In this document: positions 22,530-35,847 of the stretch, piece by piece
Layout of the letters: each line of letters starts with the position of its first letter
How positions within the stretch are numbered: the first letter of the stretch is position 1
Assembly (NCBI GenBank): GCA_951230915.1
Contig: OX579635.1
Location: 4,898,001 to 4,962,000, forward strand
Length of the DNA: 64,000 nt
Reading direction: 5' to 3'
Source of the DNA: Antitrichia curtipendula
Lineage: Eukaryota > Streptophyta > Bryopsida > Hypnales > Leucodontaceae
Translations under genes and position numbers: made by a program
The notes under the pieces: generated by a model
Seen by the model: only the letters and a program-made list of their open reading frames with translations
The model's database searches: none
What the model was told of the DNA's origin: nothing

Positions 22530-25500
22530 ATGGATCATCTTAGCGTGAATCCACATCTTGAGAGTAGCAAAGATACCATGGGACCATCCATGATGGATAG
22601 AGACACCAATTTTGTCTACGGTGCATGGGGACCATATACCAATTCAATAGAAAGCATACTTGAATTTCTTAAAAGCCCCAATACGGAAGTAGGCTACAAG
22701 TCTATTTGCGACAATGGTAAAGGGGGTCGTTGGATCATTATCCCATCTACAAATACGTCTTACATTGCCCAAGGACCGTTTCAATTTGATTTACATCAAA
22801 TGGTCACAAACGAGGACAGTTGCACCATTGGCATTGTGCATGGAGAGGATAAACACTTCTTTGAAATGATAGGACTTGGAACGTCCTGTTTTGATCTTTG
22901 TGTTGGAGGGCAATTTTGGGTGATTAGTAAGCTCCCTGATGAAATGGAAGGTCAAAGTTTTGGTGCGCCACCAACCATCCCTTCTAGTTGCAATAGTGCG
23001 GCAATGGAAGCCGATATTGATCCGACGTTGGGTTCTCAAATTTCAAAGATGAAAGGGCAAGTTTCTCAAGCCCTAGTTGAAGAGGATGCAAGTAGTATGT
23101 TGCTTGAGATGGATACCTTGTGTGAAGGGGGGACCAATGAAAACATAGTAGAGCCCGAATCAAACCATTTGGTAGACTTTGTTGGTGATGGCACAAATCT
23201 TTTGGGAGCTATTCATGGTGATGAAGGACTTGATCCATTGATGTCAATCCCTTGCCTTGAAATTGGACATGGTGATCCTATTTTAGAACCCGAACAAGGT
23301 GGAGTGCATTTGCATGATGGGGAATCTCAATCTGTAGGACCTCTTCCAAGTGATTTGGACATCTCTCCAACTGATGACGTACTCACAATGTTTAAAGACT
23401 TGTTGGAGAGCGACCAAGCATTCAAGGTAGGGCTTCCTGGTTGGAAGGACCTTATCAATGATGGTGTAGATTGTGGAGGAACAACTGTGCCAACTAATCA
23501 AGAAGGTGTAGGCAATATTAGTGGCAATAGAGGATTGGCTTCCATGCTGCAAGTCCATGGTGATCAAACTTTGGAAGACCATCATGTGCAATATGAATTG
23601 GGTAGAACACATGGGCATGTTGGAGCATCCCACGATGAATTGGAGGGACAACAAATGGTGGGGGAGACCACCTTCTCCACTCCAAATCTTGGAGACAACA
23701 ACAACCCTACTAGGAAAAGACCGTGGATGAACGAACCACCTTGTTTTAGTTGGGCGGAGGTGAATAATGAGAGGATGGAGGCCACACCCATCTTTGAGCC
23801 TATTGTTGGTGATGGTGCAAATGGTGAAGCAAGGACTATGCCAAAGAAAGCACGAGTGGCAAAGCCTCTATCCCCCAAGTCCGTATTACGCTTGAATGCA
23901 TTGAGAAGGGAAAAGAGTCCAAATGAAGTTGATTATGTAGAGACCACGGGATCATCTAGCAATGGCAATGAAGACATGACTCCCTCCACGATTGGTGACT
24001 TGATGGAGGTTCTAGAGGGTAATGCTCCACATCCTTTATTTGATCAAAAAACTTTTTTGTCTATAGAATCCCAAAGAGTGAGTCCTCTCGGGAATGTGGA
24101 AGACATCTCTAAAGATGGAGAAATGGAGGCTCAAATGGGAGAAGGGATGGTTGCAACGTCTAGCATAGTTTCTAAAGGATGCAAGCGGAGCAAGAAACAA
24201 CCAAGGCAAGCCCGATTCAAGCAACATGGTGTAAAACGGTACGTATTTGAAATTCTTCACCTTAGTCTTGTAATTGCTACCATTCTCCATCCATTGGGCG
24301 TCCACTTGGTACATAACAATAACACTTGTTTGGCACCAAAGTGTCAACTTTGAACTTATATTGGATCACTAGAATCACTTCATTAAACAAACAAGAGCAT
24401 GTAGATGCCATATTGCTAGCAATGCCAACGTCTCACATATGAGCTTTCCAAGACCATAAATGCGTTGGAATGAAAACCTTGGCCTTCATTTGTTATTAGA
24501 TTAGTACAACCTTACCATTATCCGGGCTCTAGGATTTGCTTCTAGATAAGATGGTGCATTATTTATTTTAGCAAGTATATTCATAAAACTCAATCAAAAT
24601 TGGTGGTGGTGAAAATGTTGAACAGGCGAGAAGGAGGGAGGGAAAGCTTTGTAGCCTACTTTAGGCCCAAAGATCTTCCAAAATCCAACAAAACGTTTTT
24701 GACTATTGGTAATAATTAGCATGCCATTTCAATTCAACACAAACACATTGGATTGCTAGTGCGGATCATTTAGGTATGCTCCATTTCTTGTCTTTGACCA
24801 AATGGATTAATAACTATCATTGCAAAACTTTTCATATACAGGAGAATTTTCAAATGAAAGGGAAGCATGGGACGCCTTCAATCTATTTGCATTTGTCCAT
24901 GAAGGCGAGGAGTCGTGCATTAATATGGTAAGGTCACCTTGCTTGCTTTGGGTATGAAGGCCTTCATTTGAATTCCTTGAACCAAGGTGGACTTGGTTTG
25001 GAATGACGTGCGCTTATTGTGAGCCACTCGTTGGATTGGTTCCTTGTATATTCCATCTATTTGTATTATTTGAGAGCCCTTTTAAGTTACTTTATAAATA
25101 AATATTTATAACAACATCACAATGACACATATTAAAAAAATTGACAATTGCTCCAATTACACATGTTATAAAGTAGAATCTACTTATGTATTTTTGAGGG
25201 ATTCCTATGAAGTATATTATACTTTAGAAAACAAGATTTTGATAACTATCAACTATGTGTAGCTCAAAAGTTGTAAAGGAAACAATAAATCTAAGTCCAT
25301 CCAATTTATTTTCCATACTTGTGGTATTATTTTCCTAGAGACAATCTAAAGAATTGATTCATTATTGTCATTTGCCATTGTAGGAAGATAGGGACTCCAT
25401 TGAAATGGATGCGGCAGTTTGGGGAGAACTTCCTCGAGTGGATTTGGTGGCCCATTTGAGGCTCATGTAAGTCTCCCTTAGTTTCTAAAACTACCTACTT

Positions 25501-26579
25501 GATTATTATGTTTTGGATTGGAATCATCAAAACGTGATAATAAAAAGAACTCTTGGTCCATCCATGTAAGTCCTAACATTTATAACAAATTCACTTTGGT
25601 TCCATATGAGTCTCGGAAAAACAAGTTGACAAGTTTCTTTTGAGAAATTGGGTTTCATAGGATTGGGCAATTTAGAGTAGGTATACATGTTGTGCAATCT
25701 CCTTGTCGATAGGAATCAAGGGTGAGATGACATCAATGGATGCCACCTAAGTGATGAATTTGTTTCTAAATTGTTTGTCCTTGATATATTGGAACAGGGG
25801 AAGGGGGTACTTTAGAAGCGATGTTTTGCCTTCCGATTCTTTCATTCCAAGATATAGGAACATCAAGTTTAGAAAGTAAGGACATGACCTCTTTCATTTT
25901 ATGTGGAGTATGGCCTAGAACTTGATAGAATGATATATAGACATTCCTTTTTGTTTTTATTGAATTGGTTGTGCAATCTAGCATAAATGCCTTCCAAAGT
26001 TCAAATGAGGAACTCAATTCAAGGTGATGTGTGCTCGTAGAAATGCTCGAGGGATTGACAAAGGAAAAGTCCGGTGGTTTTGCGACGTTCCCCTTGCCAA
26101 AGGAGTGACGGATCCCTATGTTGGCAATGGCACAAAAGACACATCCACATATGGTACCCAATCTTTGGAACTAGACGTACATTGCATGGAGTGAATGCAT
26201 TCATGATGTTTGATATATTTGACCATTGAGTTTATTGTGGTGGAGTGAATCAATTGGTCTCATGTAAATGACTTGCTCCCTTGGATGTATGAAATTTGGA
26301 TCACGTGGCTCTAGAGGAGAGTATGACAAATATGCGTTAGTTGTTCACATGAACTTAATACCATGAATTGCATTGTGTGTATTAGAAACGGCGGAGGAGG
26401 CTGCAAAAGAGGCGGATAGGTTGTCAATGCTAAATGAGAGACATATGGCGTGGACCAACTACACTATCATGGACTATATGACAGAGGTTGAGAAGGATCA
26501 ATGGGACGCAACATGGATCCCGTTGCAAGACAATCCCAAGAAATATCTTTCCACAGCAAAGTACAAATCCTTGGACTAG
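22530..26579 (+). CDS. Orphan nuclear-type protein, five exons (right copy)
   Basis: I do not recognise this protein. The model joins 22530-24228, 24842-24927, 25384-25466, 26041-26153 and 26386-26579, giving 2175 coding bases (724 residues) with matching phases at all four junctions. The first exon is open for over 1.8 kb and alone would give 607 residues. Visible features: a Trp/Gly-rich N-terminal region (about residues 29-135) that may be a folded domain, a long acidic low-complexity middle (150-400), and basic NLS-like clusters PKKARVAK (about 438-445) and KRSKKQPRQARFK (about 552-564). The C-terminal part, from the small exons, has a segment with weak F-box resemblance (WGELPRVDLVAHL) and an acidic helical tail. 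A promoter with CCAAT, G-box and TATA motifs lies upstream. A nuclear role is inference only. The first exon is the best supported; exons 4 and 5 are the least certain. Confidence 0.55.
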
Positions 26580-27104
26580 AAGCCTATTTTAGTTCACAAG
26601 AGAATTTCATAGTTATTGTTGAAAGGTGAAAGGCTTTCAATGTTGTATTAGGAGTCAATGATGTACCAACCTATTTTTATAGCATATCTTGTACGGGACA
26701 CTAAGAAGATAAAAAACAATACTCATTTTTCTCACTTGTAGTAATTGTTTGTAGCCCAATTTGATGCAAGGTAGAAGATGGAATCCTTATCAACTCCATA
26801 ATTTGTGTATGTTTTGAATACTAGAAACAAAAGGCTCAAAAATGGACATCTTTTCATTGATAGCAAGTGTCACTATGCTCTTGTTTATTTCCAAACATGT
26901 GTGAATTGTGTACATCGCACATGAGTGTAGTGTCCTTCTATATGTTCTCTTTAGCAAAATTACTTTGTCTTTTTAATGAGTATTTTGTGCTTAATAATTC
27001 AAGTCATTTATAATAAAGCGCAATGGAATTTCCATTGACTTGCTAATAAGAGCCACTAAAAGCAATACATGATTGACAATCGTAAGTATGCTAATTTGTT
27101 GTTA

Positions 27105-30100
27105 GTGTTGAATTGTTGAATACAGTGCATTTACCTTGTACAAGTACATGCTTTTCCATAGAGTTTATATGTGGTGCCTCTAGCTTGGAGGTATCATTTT
27201 CAAGAAAGTAAGGTAATTGAACGCATTGTGGACCACAATCCAACTTGGACCAATTTTGTTCTTTTACATTTTAATGTGATAGGAATTGCATACAATGTGG
27301 AATTGGGGTTCCAAGGGTTGGCATTGCTTATAAAAGTCACTATTTCATGAATGGAATGATCATCACCATGCAACTTCAACACATGGCAAAAGGTTTTAAT
27401 TATTCATTGTTTTTCATTTTGATAGAGCACTTGTAGACTACGAATGGAACTATTTAGGAAAATAAAAAGAGACATATTCTTTGGCATACAAATGGGCTAA
27501 AGTACTAGTCCCATGCTTGGTTCACAATGGAAAGGTATGAGATTTTGCTTTAATCATCTATAACAAGTATGTCTTTTTTCATCCATAAATCACTTCCTTG
27601 ATATCATTGTTAATTGGCTACATTTTAAGTGCATTCTTTTACTACATCATGTTGAACAATCATATTTTTCAACATCTTTTACTAGAGTAAGGCCCTTCAC
27701 ATTCACGTTTATAATTGCAATGATAACCAGTCTAATATGACACGTAATTGTTTAGATTATGTTCAACAATATGTGTCATTGATTCATGAAAGTGTAGCAT
27801 TGTTTGCACCACATTCCCTCACATGTCAGAAATGGAGTATCTCGGCTCTGTGCCGATTGCTTTTTAAGCATCCATTTATTGGAGGCTAGTGTTATGGCTT
27901 ATTGTGGATAGAAAAAAGCCACCACTACTCTACCTTGTCTTGTTTTCCCAGGAGAGTTCAATAAATATGTAAAACAACAATGGAGATTGGGATGTGTTAA
28001 AAAGTGGTATATTGGTTAAAACCCAAATCCTACTTTACTCAAATTTTAAGGTCATTATTTTTCAGAGAGTTGGCAATCAAGCATTATTATAGAAAATATA
28101 ATAATACCTAATGTTTGGATCTCTAATATTTCTTAATTGAGGAGTTTCTAAGTTTGCATTGTCCTATTGGCTTTGAATGGAGGCACTTGCAATTGAAATG
28201 GCATAAGCATTCAAGTGCATGGCAAGGATCATTTAATATTGTTGTACAAAAAATAACTAAAAACATTCAAAGGATTAAAAGTGAGTTTGAAAAAACAAAG
28301 TTAAGTCCCAAATGCATTGTTTCATTTTGTAACACATGAAGTTTTGTAAAGATGCATTATAAACAACAATTTGAAGAAATAATTTGGTATCGGCACCACT
28401 TGCATGGTACAACCGGTTCACTAGCTTTCATGGTTCTCTAGGATTTTCAAATCACCATCCATTAAAATATTATTTTGTAAAAGAAGCATTTACACAAATA
28501 GATTATCGTAGTGTTTTTTTTAGAAAAAATTGAAATACTAAAAGAACATTTATTTTGATAGCTTGAATGAGGAATTTAGTAGAATATAAATGGATTGTCA
28601 TTGATAATGTTTTTTTAATTTACTCCAAAATTCCAAAAATTCAATGAGAAATAGGTTCTAAATTTGTAAATTGTATCAGTTTACATTTGCATAATTGGGA
28701 TTGTTAGTGTTAAAATTTATTTTCCAAGAGAAAAAATGATGTGAAATGAAATCAAGTATTTCAGTTATTCTATTTTTTATAGTTGACTTCTTCTTAAATT
28801 CATATTATTCACTGTTCAATCCAAGACCATCATGTGTGACTTACTGGTGGAGTCTATCCTTCTATTGTAGCATATGGATTTCTATAACGATGGATATGAT
28901 GGAGTTTGTAATTTTTATTTTTATTTTTTTGAAACATGGACAATTTCCAATCGTAGATGGAAACAATACAAAGACTTGAAGGCAAGCCCTTGGCGGAGAT
29001 GTTTTTGAGAATTTTCTAAAAACTTATTTACTTTGCTTTTTGTATTTTTGTTCTTCTTTTAAAACAACAAACACCAGAGTCAGCTACAAAATCTGGGCCA
29101 TGAGCGACTAAACCACAGTTGTTGTAAGGTAAAACAGCCCATCGTGGTCTGAATTCAGAAATTCATAACTAAATCTACAAAGCTTCAAAAAATATGAAAC
29201 AACTTGAGAGTTAGATCCCAATTTCTCTTGCCTTTCAATGAAAATTTATTGAAAAACATTTTAAGAAGTTTTACCTCCTCAAAATTTAGATTTAGCTCTT
29301 AGGTGAGCGGTTTATGGACTTCCTACATTAGCTTCTGATTGTTGGTGCCAACATTTTTTTGGTGGTAAGAAATTGCCAATCCTTACCCAGTCTCTATGTA
29401 CTTCAATTTTATTATATGAATTTTGAGGGTGATATTTATTTTTTTGCCTAACTTCATTCTTCTATAAATTGTACCTAGCCTTCTAGCCATGTGCCCAAAA
29501 CTCACATCGTCATTTAGATGCAATAGCGCCAAGTTGCAATTGCTTTTACTTCTCCTATTGTGGCTATACATTCTGAACATAGTTGCCAAAACTTAGCCAC
29601 TAGATTAAAACTTTTCACCTACCTTAGAATGTACTTCAACGTCCAATACACGAAGGTTGCCATATTAGGCTCTTCTATAGAGAGATTATGAATTAAGGCT
29701 TCTGTTGAGGTTTGGCGCCTAGAGCCATGATTTTGAAAGTTTCATTTAAGGTTTTGACGTATTTCCAATAATGTTAATTAAAACCAATATTAACTATTTT
29801 TTTAAACTATTTTTTTTTAATATTTTAATAAAAAAATTCTACAATTAAATTTTTTTTACTATTACTTTGCTTAGCGGGCTAGTATAAAAGGACCATGCTT
29901 TTGATATATTTTATTTTCATTTGCCAATCATTCTCTTCTTCATATTTCTATGAAGATTTTTATATACTATTGGGATGTTTGTGCTTCTTTTTTCTATCAA
30001 CTTTTATACAATATGTTTAAATTGGATGTGTGCACTAATAATAATTATTTTGCAAAATAATTTTATTATTTTAATTTACATCTCTTGTAATATTTCTAGA

Positions 30101-30961
30101 AAGATTGATTTATAAAGAACTAGATGAATATGTAATAGTATTATAATGAATTTTTAGTTGTTATGAAGAAGAAAATAAGGCAAGTAAAAGTGGTTTAGAT
30201 TTTGGAACATCAAATGAGTGGCAATTACATCACAAATTCACAATTTACCTTGATTTGTTAGTTTGGATTTGAATATGAAATATTGAATTAGATTTTGAAT
30301 TATTGATTATTGAACTTTGAAATCCAAATTTATTGTGCCGCCTATGCAAAAGACAATCAATTCAAGATAAGGTGGGATACTATTTGTTATTACTTTAGGT
30401 TCCAAATTCAATTGTGTACTTGTTTCAATTGATCTGTATAATTTAGGGTCGCAATCAATAGTGCTTGCAAAATCTGATGGCATCAGTGTTCAATATGGAA
30501 ATTTGGAGAAGTATAGAAATATCACAATTTGATGAGTTTAGTCTCTTTTTTAGCAATTGTTATCTACAAATTGGTGATTCATCTTGGTATCTAGGTAGAA
30601 AATAGAAACCAACCTCTTGTATTTGTTGTTTGATTCAAGTTATAAAATGTACATTGATCTAGCATTCTAGCTTCATTAGAATACACTGGTTGCCTTGTAA
30701 CATCCACAAGTACTAAATTGCTTGTAAGTCTATTGATTGACATTCTGAAGGGGTCTAAAGGGGTCATGGTTTCATTGATAGTTAGCACTCTTATATTGTA
30801 GTTTTTGAACAATGTAGTTCTTAAATAATGTAGTCATTTGGTAGTTAGAGAGCTCTTCTTTTAAATGGTAATTAAACTCTCAAGTCAACTTACATTCCTA
30901 TGATCTTATTTGTATATGATGGTTGTAATTTGCTACTAAAATGACAAGAAATGGTTATTGG
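27105..30961. other. AT-rich intergenic DNA
   Basis: About 3.9 kb with only short open frames in AT-rich sequence. Around 29070-29290, 'ttcataactaa.tctacaaag' and 'gtta..tcccaattt' resemble the interior of the 60.4-kb MITE, so a decayed element probably lies there. Nothing else can be supported. Confidence 0.5.
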
Positions 30962-31382
30962 TAAGGTAGACGAGCCTATTACCACCCTGATTTGCGATCT
31001 GACTATGTTGGAGTCAACTTCAAAGGGGTCACCTATTTTTCAAAGGTGTATGCATGTTTCATAAATCAAACCCAAGTGGAATTATAATTTTCTGATGAAA
31101 ATTGAAATTTCTATGAATTGTTGAAGTTGAATGCCCTGAAATTACAAATCCACCCATGGATTGATTTATAAAAGTCAGATCAACAACCCATTACCGCCAT
31201 AGATTGTATCTATGAGTATTTGGATATCCACCAATCAATGGTAGACACGTTACCCAAGCTGAAATTAATGAGCTAATTTTGTCAGAAAAATAGATGGACT
31301 TAGATGATTTTCAGGGTGGTAATGGGGCCAAAAGTAAGATGTCGGAAATATGAAGCTGGCGGGAATAGGCTAGTTTACCTTA
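30962..31382. mobile_element. MITE with TAAGGTAGACGAGCCTATT ends
   Basis: A 421-bp element. The left end TAAGGTAGACGAGCCTATTA matches the inverse of the right end ..AATAGGCTAGTTTACCTTA. A second inner pair ('ccaccctgat' near 30983 and 'tcagggtggtaatgg' near 31311) is also inverted. Non-coding. Confidence 0.7.
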
Positions 31383-31880
31383 GGTGTTGCTGCAATTCTA
31401 TTTTTAACCCATTCACTAACTTGATACTCTACAGTTCCTTCTCTTGTTGCCTTTGTTGTCACTGCTTTTTTTTACACATAGCCAAAATTCAATAATTCAA
31501 ACATGTAGAAACCAAAAATTAGGTTATAAATTTTCAATTTTTGCCACATACATTTGCTATGAAGCTGGATATTTCGCCTCCCAGCTTTCCTCATCAATAT
31601 CTATGTACAGCCATAAATCACTAATGTTCTTCTCCTTAGTGCAATTTCTATCTCCCAAGGATGGATAGAAATAGCCACCTCATCAAAAGTTCATGCAAAA
31701 TTATCACCGCTACTTAGAAAAATCTAAATTGCTATTTACAAAAACCCGCTTGTTGATGCTCATGTGCACATATTATGTCTTGTATTGAAATTAATGGCAG
31801 TCAGGATCTTGAAAGTACTAGATCAATGAACATCCCCGGGCCACATAAGTTAGTGCAAATCCTCAGAGCTTTGTTGCCTC

Positions 31881-32276
31881 TAAGGTAGTGTGCTGTAATT
31901 GCAACCCTTTAAGGTCTGATTCGCCTTTTCCATAGGTTTGTATGGTTAAAAATATTTTTAGCTCATTTTTCAGAGAAAGTCAAATAGATGCCAAATGTAA
32001 CACAAGTGGTTTCATATTTTTTGAAGCATTTTTGAATTAGTTATGAATTTTCAAAGATTTCTGTTGTAGGTACCTATTTGTGAACCTAGGTCTCCCAAAA
32101 TCTGTCCCCTTGCAACTTCTAAAGTGATTTGAGGAAATCAAGATCAATGATTGGCTCTTGCAATAGAAAAATAATTTTTCCTTGATGCATTCAATAGCTA
32201 AAGTGGTCCATTGAAGGATCACCTAATTATGAGGTCGGTTTGAAGGAGAAGGTTGCAATTACAGCACACTACCTTA
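31881..32276. mobile_element. MITE with TAAGGTAGTGTGCTGT ends
   Basis: A 396-bp element. The TIRs TAAGGTAGTGTGCTGTAATT and ..AATTACAGCACACTACCTTA are perfect for 20 bp and continue with 'gcaacc'/'ggttgc' to 26 bp. The interior is related, in reverse, to 15764-16179. Probably the youngest MITE of the group here, given the perfect ends. Confidence 0.8.
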
Positions 32277-32651
32277 GCGCTGGGGAGCCTTTCTAAATAA
32301 ATTTGAAACATATGGCTGCAAATTGATTTCTTTGGGGAAAGCTCGCATTTCTCAATGAGCGGGAACCTAGCTCTTCCAAAGATGGACTCATTTTCGTAGC
32401 TGGCGTCTGCCACCTCGGCTTTGGATCTGGTCAACGGTTCTTTTTATGTTTTCTGCTTAACCTTTAAATGATGGGCTCATAACCATGGAAATCATCTGTT
32501 TTAACACCGTGTGAATTGTGGGATTAAAATAATGCAAAAGCATGCATTGGAAGACAAACTACTATAGATGATCTTCCCTTTTCACACAAAAATGGGAGGA
32601 TGAATAGTTGCACCTTTGTCCTACAGGGAGAGATTCTTTGTCATTCATCGG
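32277..32651. other. Unassigned stretch before the direct repeat
   Basis: Contains 'cttaacctttaaatgatggg' near 32458, similar to an end of the GGGGTTAAG-type repeats (compare 55836). It may be the edge of another such element. No gene can be supported. Confidence 0.4.
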
Positions 32652-32682
32652 CCAAAAAACATCCTTGGCGGCATTTATGGGT

Positions 32683-32969
32683 TAAGGTACCTACACCTAA
32701 AATTGCACAAATAAGCAATTCAACATGGTTTCCATTATTATATTGGAATTTTTTTTGTGGGATCGTGTTGGTAGTAAAAAGGGGATTCTAGATTTTCTTA
32801 GAATGCATTTTTTGGACACCGTATGAATAAACTATAAATTTTTGAAGTGCTAAAAATAGGTGTTTTTAAAAGCGATCATAGATTCTCATGAACAGTGGAA
32901 GTACATTTTAGGCAAGAATCTCTAGTGTGTAATTTTAGGTAGCGTGCCATTTTAGGTGTAGTTACCATA
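32683..32969. mobile_element. MITE with TAAGGTACCTACACC ends (copy 2)
   Basis: Same element as 8908-9194, carried along by the direct duplication rather than inserted independently. Confidence 0.65.
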
Positions 32970-33231
32970 GTTGTCTGAAAATCTGTGAAAGTCGTGGCTG
33001 GGGACTGGTTCCTTTGATTTCCTTGTACTATTCCCTTTATCGATGGAAATTGTCCATGTGTTTCAAGGAAAATATTAATTAATGGTGGGATTGTGTTGAT
33101 TTTTTGGCTTAGTATTGATGGGAGTAGTATTCTGTTTGTTGGATTGTTAATTCATCAGTGTTGGATTATCCACCTCGGTAGCTTTGCTCAAGGCTTTAAT
33201 CGGTGGTTGTGGACAATGGATTTGCTGTAAG

Positions 33232-34185
33232 CTTAACTTAGTCCCTATAGGTTTTTGACTATGTTTTCCCCCGAACGTTCCAAAACTGCCATTTCTAATA
33301 CAAGTACTAAATTTTAGGAAAAAAAAATCATTTTTGACACATGTAACTATAGGCTTTTGTAGTATGTTGGTTTGAGAAGATGTGGAAGAAGTTTCAGAAA
33401 TTTCTACCGTGTGGATTGCAAGATATTAGCGTTTGCAGTGACAAAAATCCTTTGTTTGGCCTTGCAAAAAAATGGGTAGCTATACTTTACAAAGTCACAT
33501 TTATATGAAAAAAAAATTCCATGTTGGTGGTGCTTCTTTGAGTTCATTCTTGAGTTCAAGGCAAGTTGGTTACAAACTCAAAAAATCATTTGGAATTGTA
33601 TAACATATAGAGAAAAAATAGTAAGTAGAAAGCAATAGAGAATGATTCAAAATACTAAATTAACAAGAATTTAGATTTGGACTTGAAAAAATGTCAATCC
33701 CAATGGTTGTAATGCTGTAATAAACAATCTACATCCTATTATTTTATTTTATTTTTAAAAATATTAAGAATTGAGTTTGATAAAGGACTTCAAAGTTTAT
33801 TTTAGAGTAGAGATTCTATAACTACCCGTAAACTGAAACTCCTCATAACTTTCATTTCATTAATCAAAATGGAATTATTCAAAGATTTACTAGCATATAT
33901 AAACCTAGAGAACCATTTTTAAAGTTTTATCTTTTTTAGAGGTGATTTATTAAGAATTTTTTTGAGTTGTATAGGTTGTCTGTAATTCCCAGAAAATTAT
34001 ATATCATACAATAACTTTTTAACCATGTAGTCAAAAATTGTAAAAATTGTTGGGCCTTAAAGCTACTCTTTGGGCACATGTTGTGTGATTATTTTAGAGA
34101 AATAAAATAAAAATTCCATTTTTAGTGCGGTGCCTAAAATTGCTATGTTGCTAAACAAATGCAGTTTAGTCCTTTAGGGGTTAAG
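33232..34185. mobile_element. GGGGTTAAG-type insertion (copy 2)
   Basis: Same element as 9457-10410, duplicated with its host block. Confidence 0.65.
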
Positions 34186-35567
34186 TTAGCTTTTCCTTGT
34201 GCTAATGTTGTATCTGACATTAAAATGTAGTCTATGTTTTCTGTTTTTTTTGTTAACTTGTACAGATTGTGTCAACAAAAGGTGTAAATTGCAGCGATGC
34301 TAAGTATAAACTTTTGTCTATTGGTTCTTGATTGGTTTCCCATTTTTTTCTGTTTGATGTGAGTTTAGGTTAATCTTAGGATGTCAAGGGTCTCTAGAGA
34401 AATTTCCATGTTACTAAATATACATCATTGGCAAAGCCAATTAAACTATTACAAGGCAGTACTCCTCCGTTGTTCATTGATAAATGCTAAGCTGGCGGGC
34501 CTTCTGTTTTACTCTATTAAATTCTTTCTGTAAATGATTTGCATATAGTTGATCTATCAGTTGAAAATTCCGATGATGTTTTCATGGCTTAACCCTACAA
34601 CGCCCAAGGCCTAACCATGTCAAAAAAGAACCTTGCTTTTCAAGTGTTATAAGTCTAAATGTGAGAGAGGTATGAAAATCTCAACCATACAATCTTGTAT
34701 TGTGCATGTTGTAGATGGTGTAAATCAAATTTGGGGTCATTTGACCGTATAGATTGAAGGATTATAATGTTCTAGTGTTGAAAAAAGATGCTGAAATTTT
34801 CCTAAAAACACATTTGGAGGTGAAATTCAATTTCTAAGCCTACTCAAATGAAAAAACTTCAAACTAAAAAATGATTCAAAACCAAAAGACAAACACATTG
34901 GTGGGAAAAAAAATCATTCAATTGACTCATTGCGATTGCAAAATTGTTCTGAAATGTCAAAAAAACAGTGAAAAAAGTAGCAAAAAAACACATCTTTGGG
35001 TGAACCTACCTCTACTAAAATGCTTCTCAATCAATCATAACTTCTTGGATTGATATGAAATTTTACCACAAGAACTAGACTAGTATGCGCAACTTTTCTT
35101 GCAAAAATTATTAAAAACAAAACATGTCTGAAGAAGTTATAAGCCGCCAAAGTTCACTGTAATGCAAAAATGTCTGGATTTTGAACTTCGAATTGCTCCC
35201 AAGCATTCAAAACAACTTGGATTGACATGAAAATTTTACCACAATAAGTAGACTTTATGGGGAGCAAAACCTAACAAACTTTTATTGAAAACTAACATTT
35301 GATGAAAAAGATACAAGCCCCCAAAGTTGCAGCCATCTCAATGCAGTGTGGTGAACTCAAATTGAACCTGCAAACTTTGAATGGATTTCAAAAACTCAAT
35401 ACATCTTTGATAGATCTGAAAATTTTACCATAAAAAATAGACTAGTATGCGCAACTTTTCCAACAAGTTTGATTGAATTTGGACATTTGATGCAAAAGTT
35501 ACAGCACTTTGAAGTTGACCGCTAGACTGTGTGAGGATACTTTTGATCCCCTTGGGCGGTGAAGGGT

Positions 35568-35847
35568 TAAGGCAGATACCCCCAAATGTGCCACTGACCT
35601 TAAAGCGCCATCTATATTGTGTGTACATCTCCAAAATCAGTTTTGCACCTATGTGGAAGAAACACTTTTAGAACCAAACTTTGTTCCTTAATAACTTTTG
35701 CATACAGTATCCAAATGCCATGTTCTTTGGTGCGTTGGAACCTCCCCTTTCACTTGCCAACAAGAACATCTGAACATTTGACCAGTCTAATGATAGTCAC
35801 TACTAGGCACAGAAGCAAAAAGTGGCGTTTTTGGGTGTACCTACCTT
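35568..35847. mobile_element. MITE with TAAGGTRGGYACMCCCAAA ends (copy 2)
   Basis: Same element as 11793-12072, duplicated with its host block. Confidence 0.65.

Larger units (their letters stand above)
18429..27104. repeat. Right arm of the large inverted repeat
   Basis: This is the mirror copy of 1-8676. The match begins exactly at the base that pairs with the last base before the N gap, and it is still perfect at 27104, where the comparison runs off the window. The arm carries the second copy of the orphan gene, on the + strand. Near-identity implies a very recent duplication, ongoing gene conversion, or the same locus placed twice in the assembly. Confidence 0.97.

Noticed and set aside
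25384..25466. F-box domain in exon 3 of the orphan gene
   Set aside because: Only about 13 residues resemble the start of an F-box, and the following residues do not fit, so it is not called as a domain.
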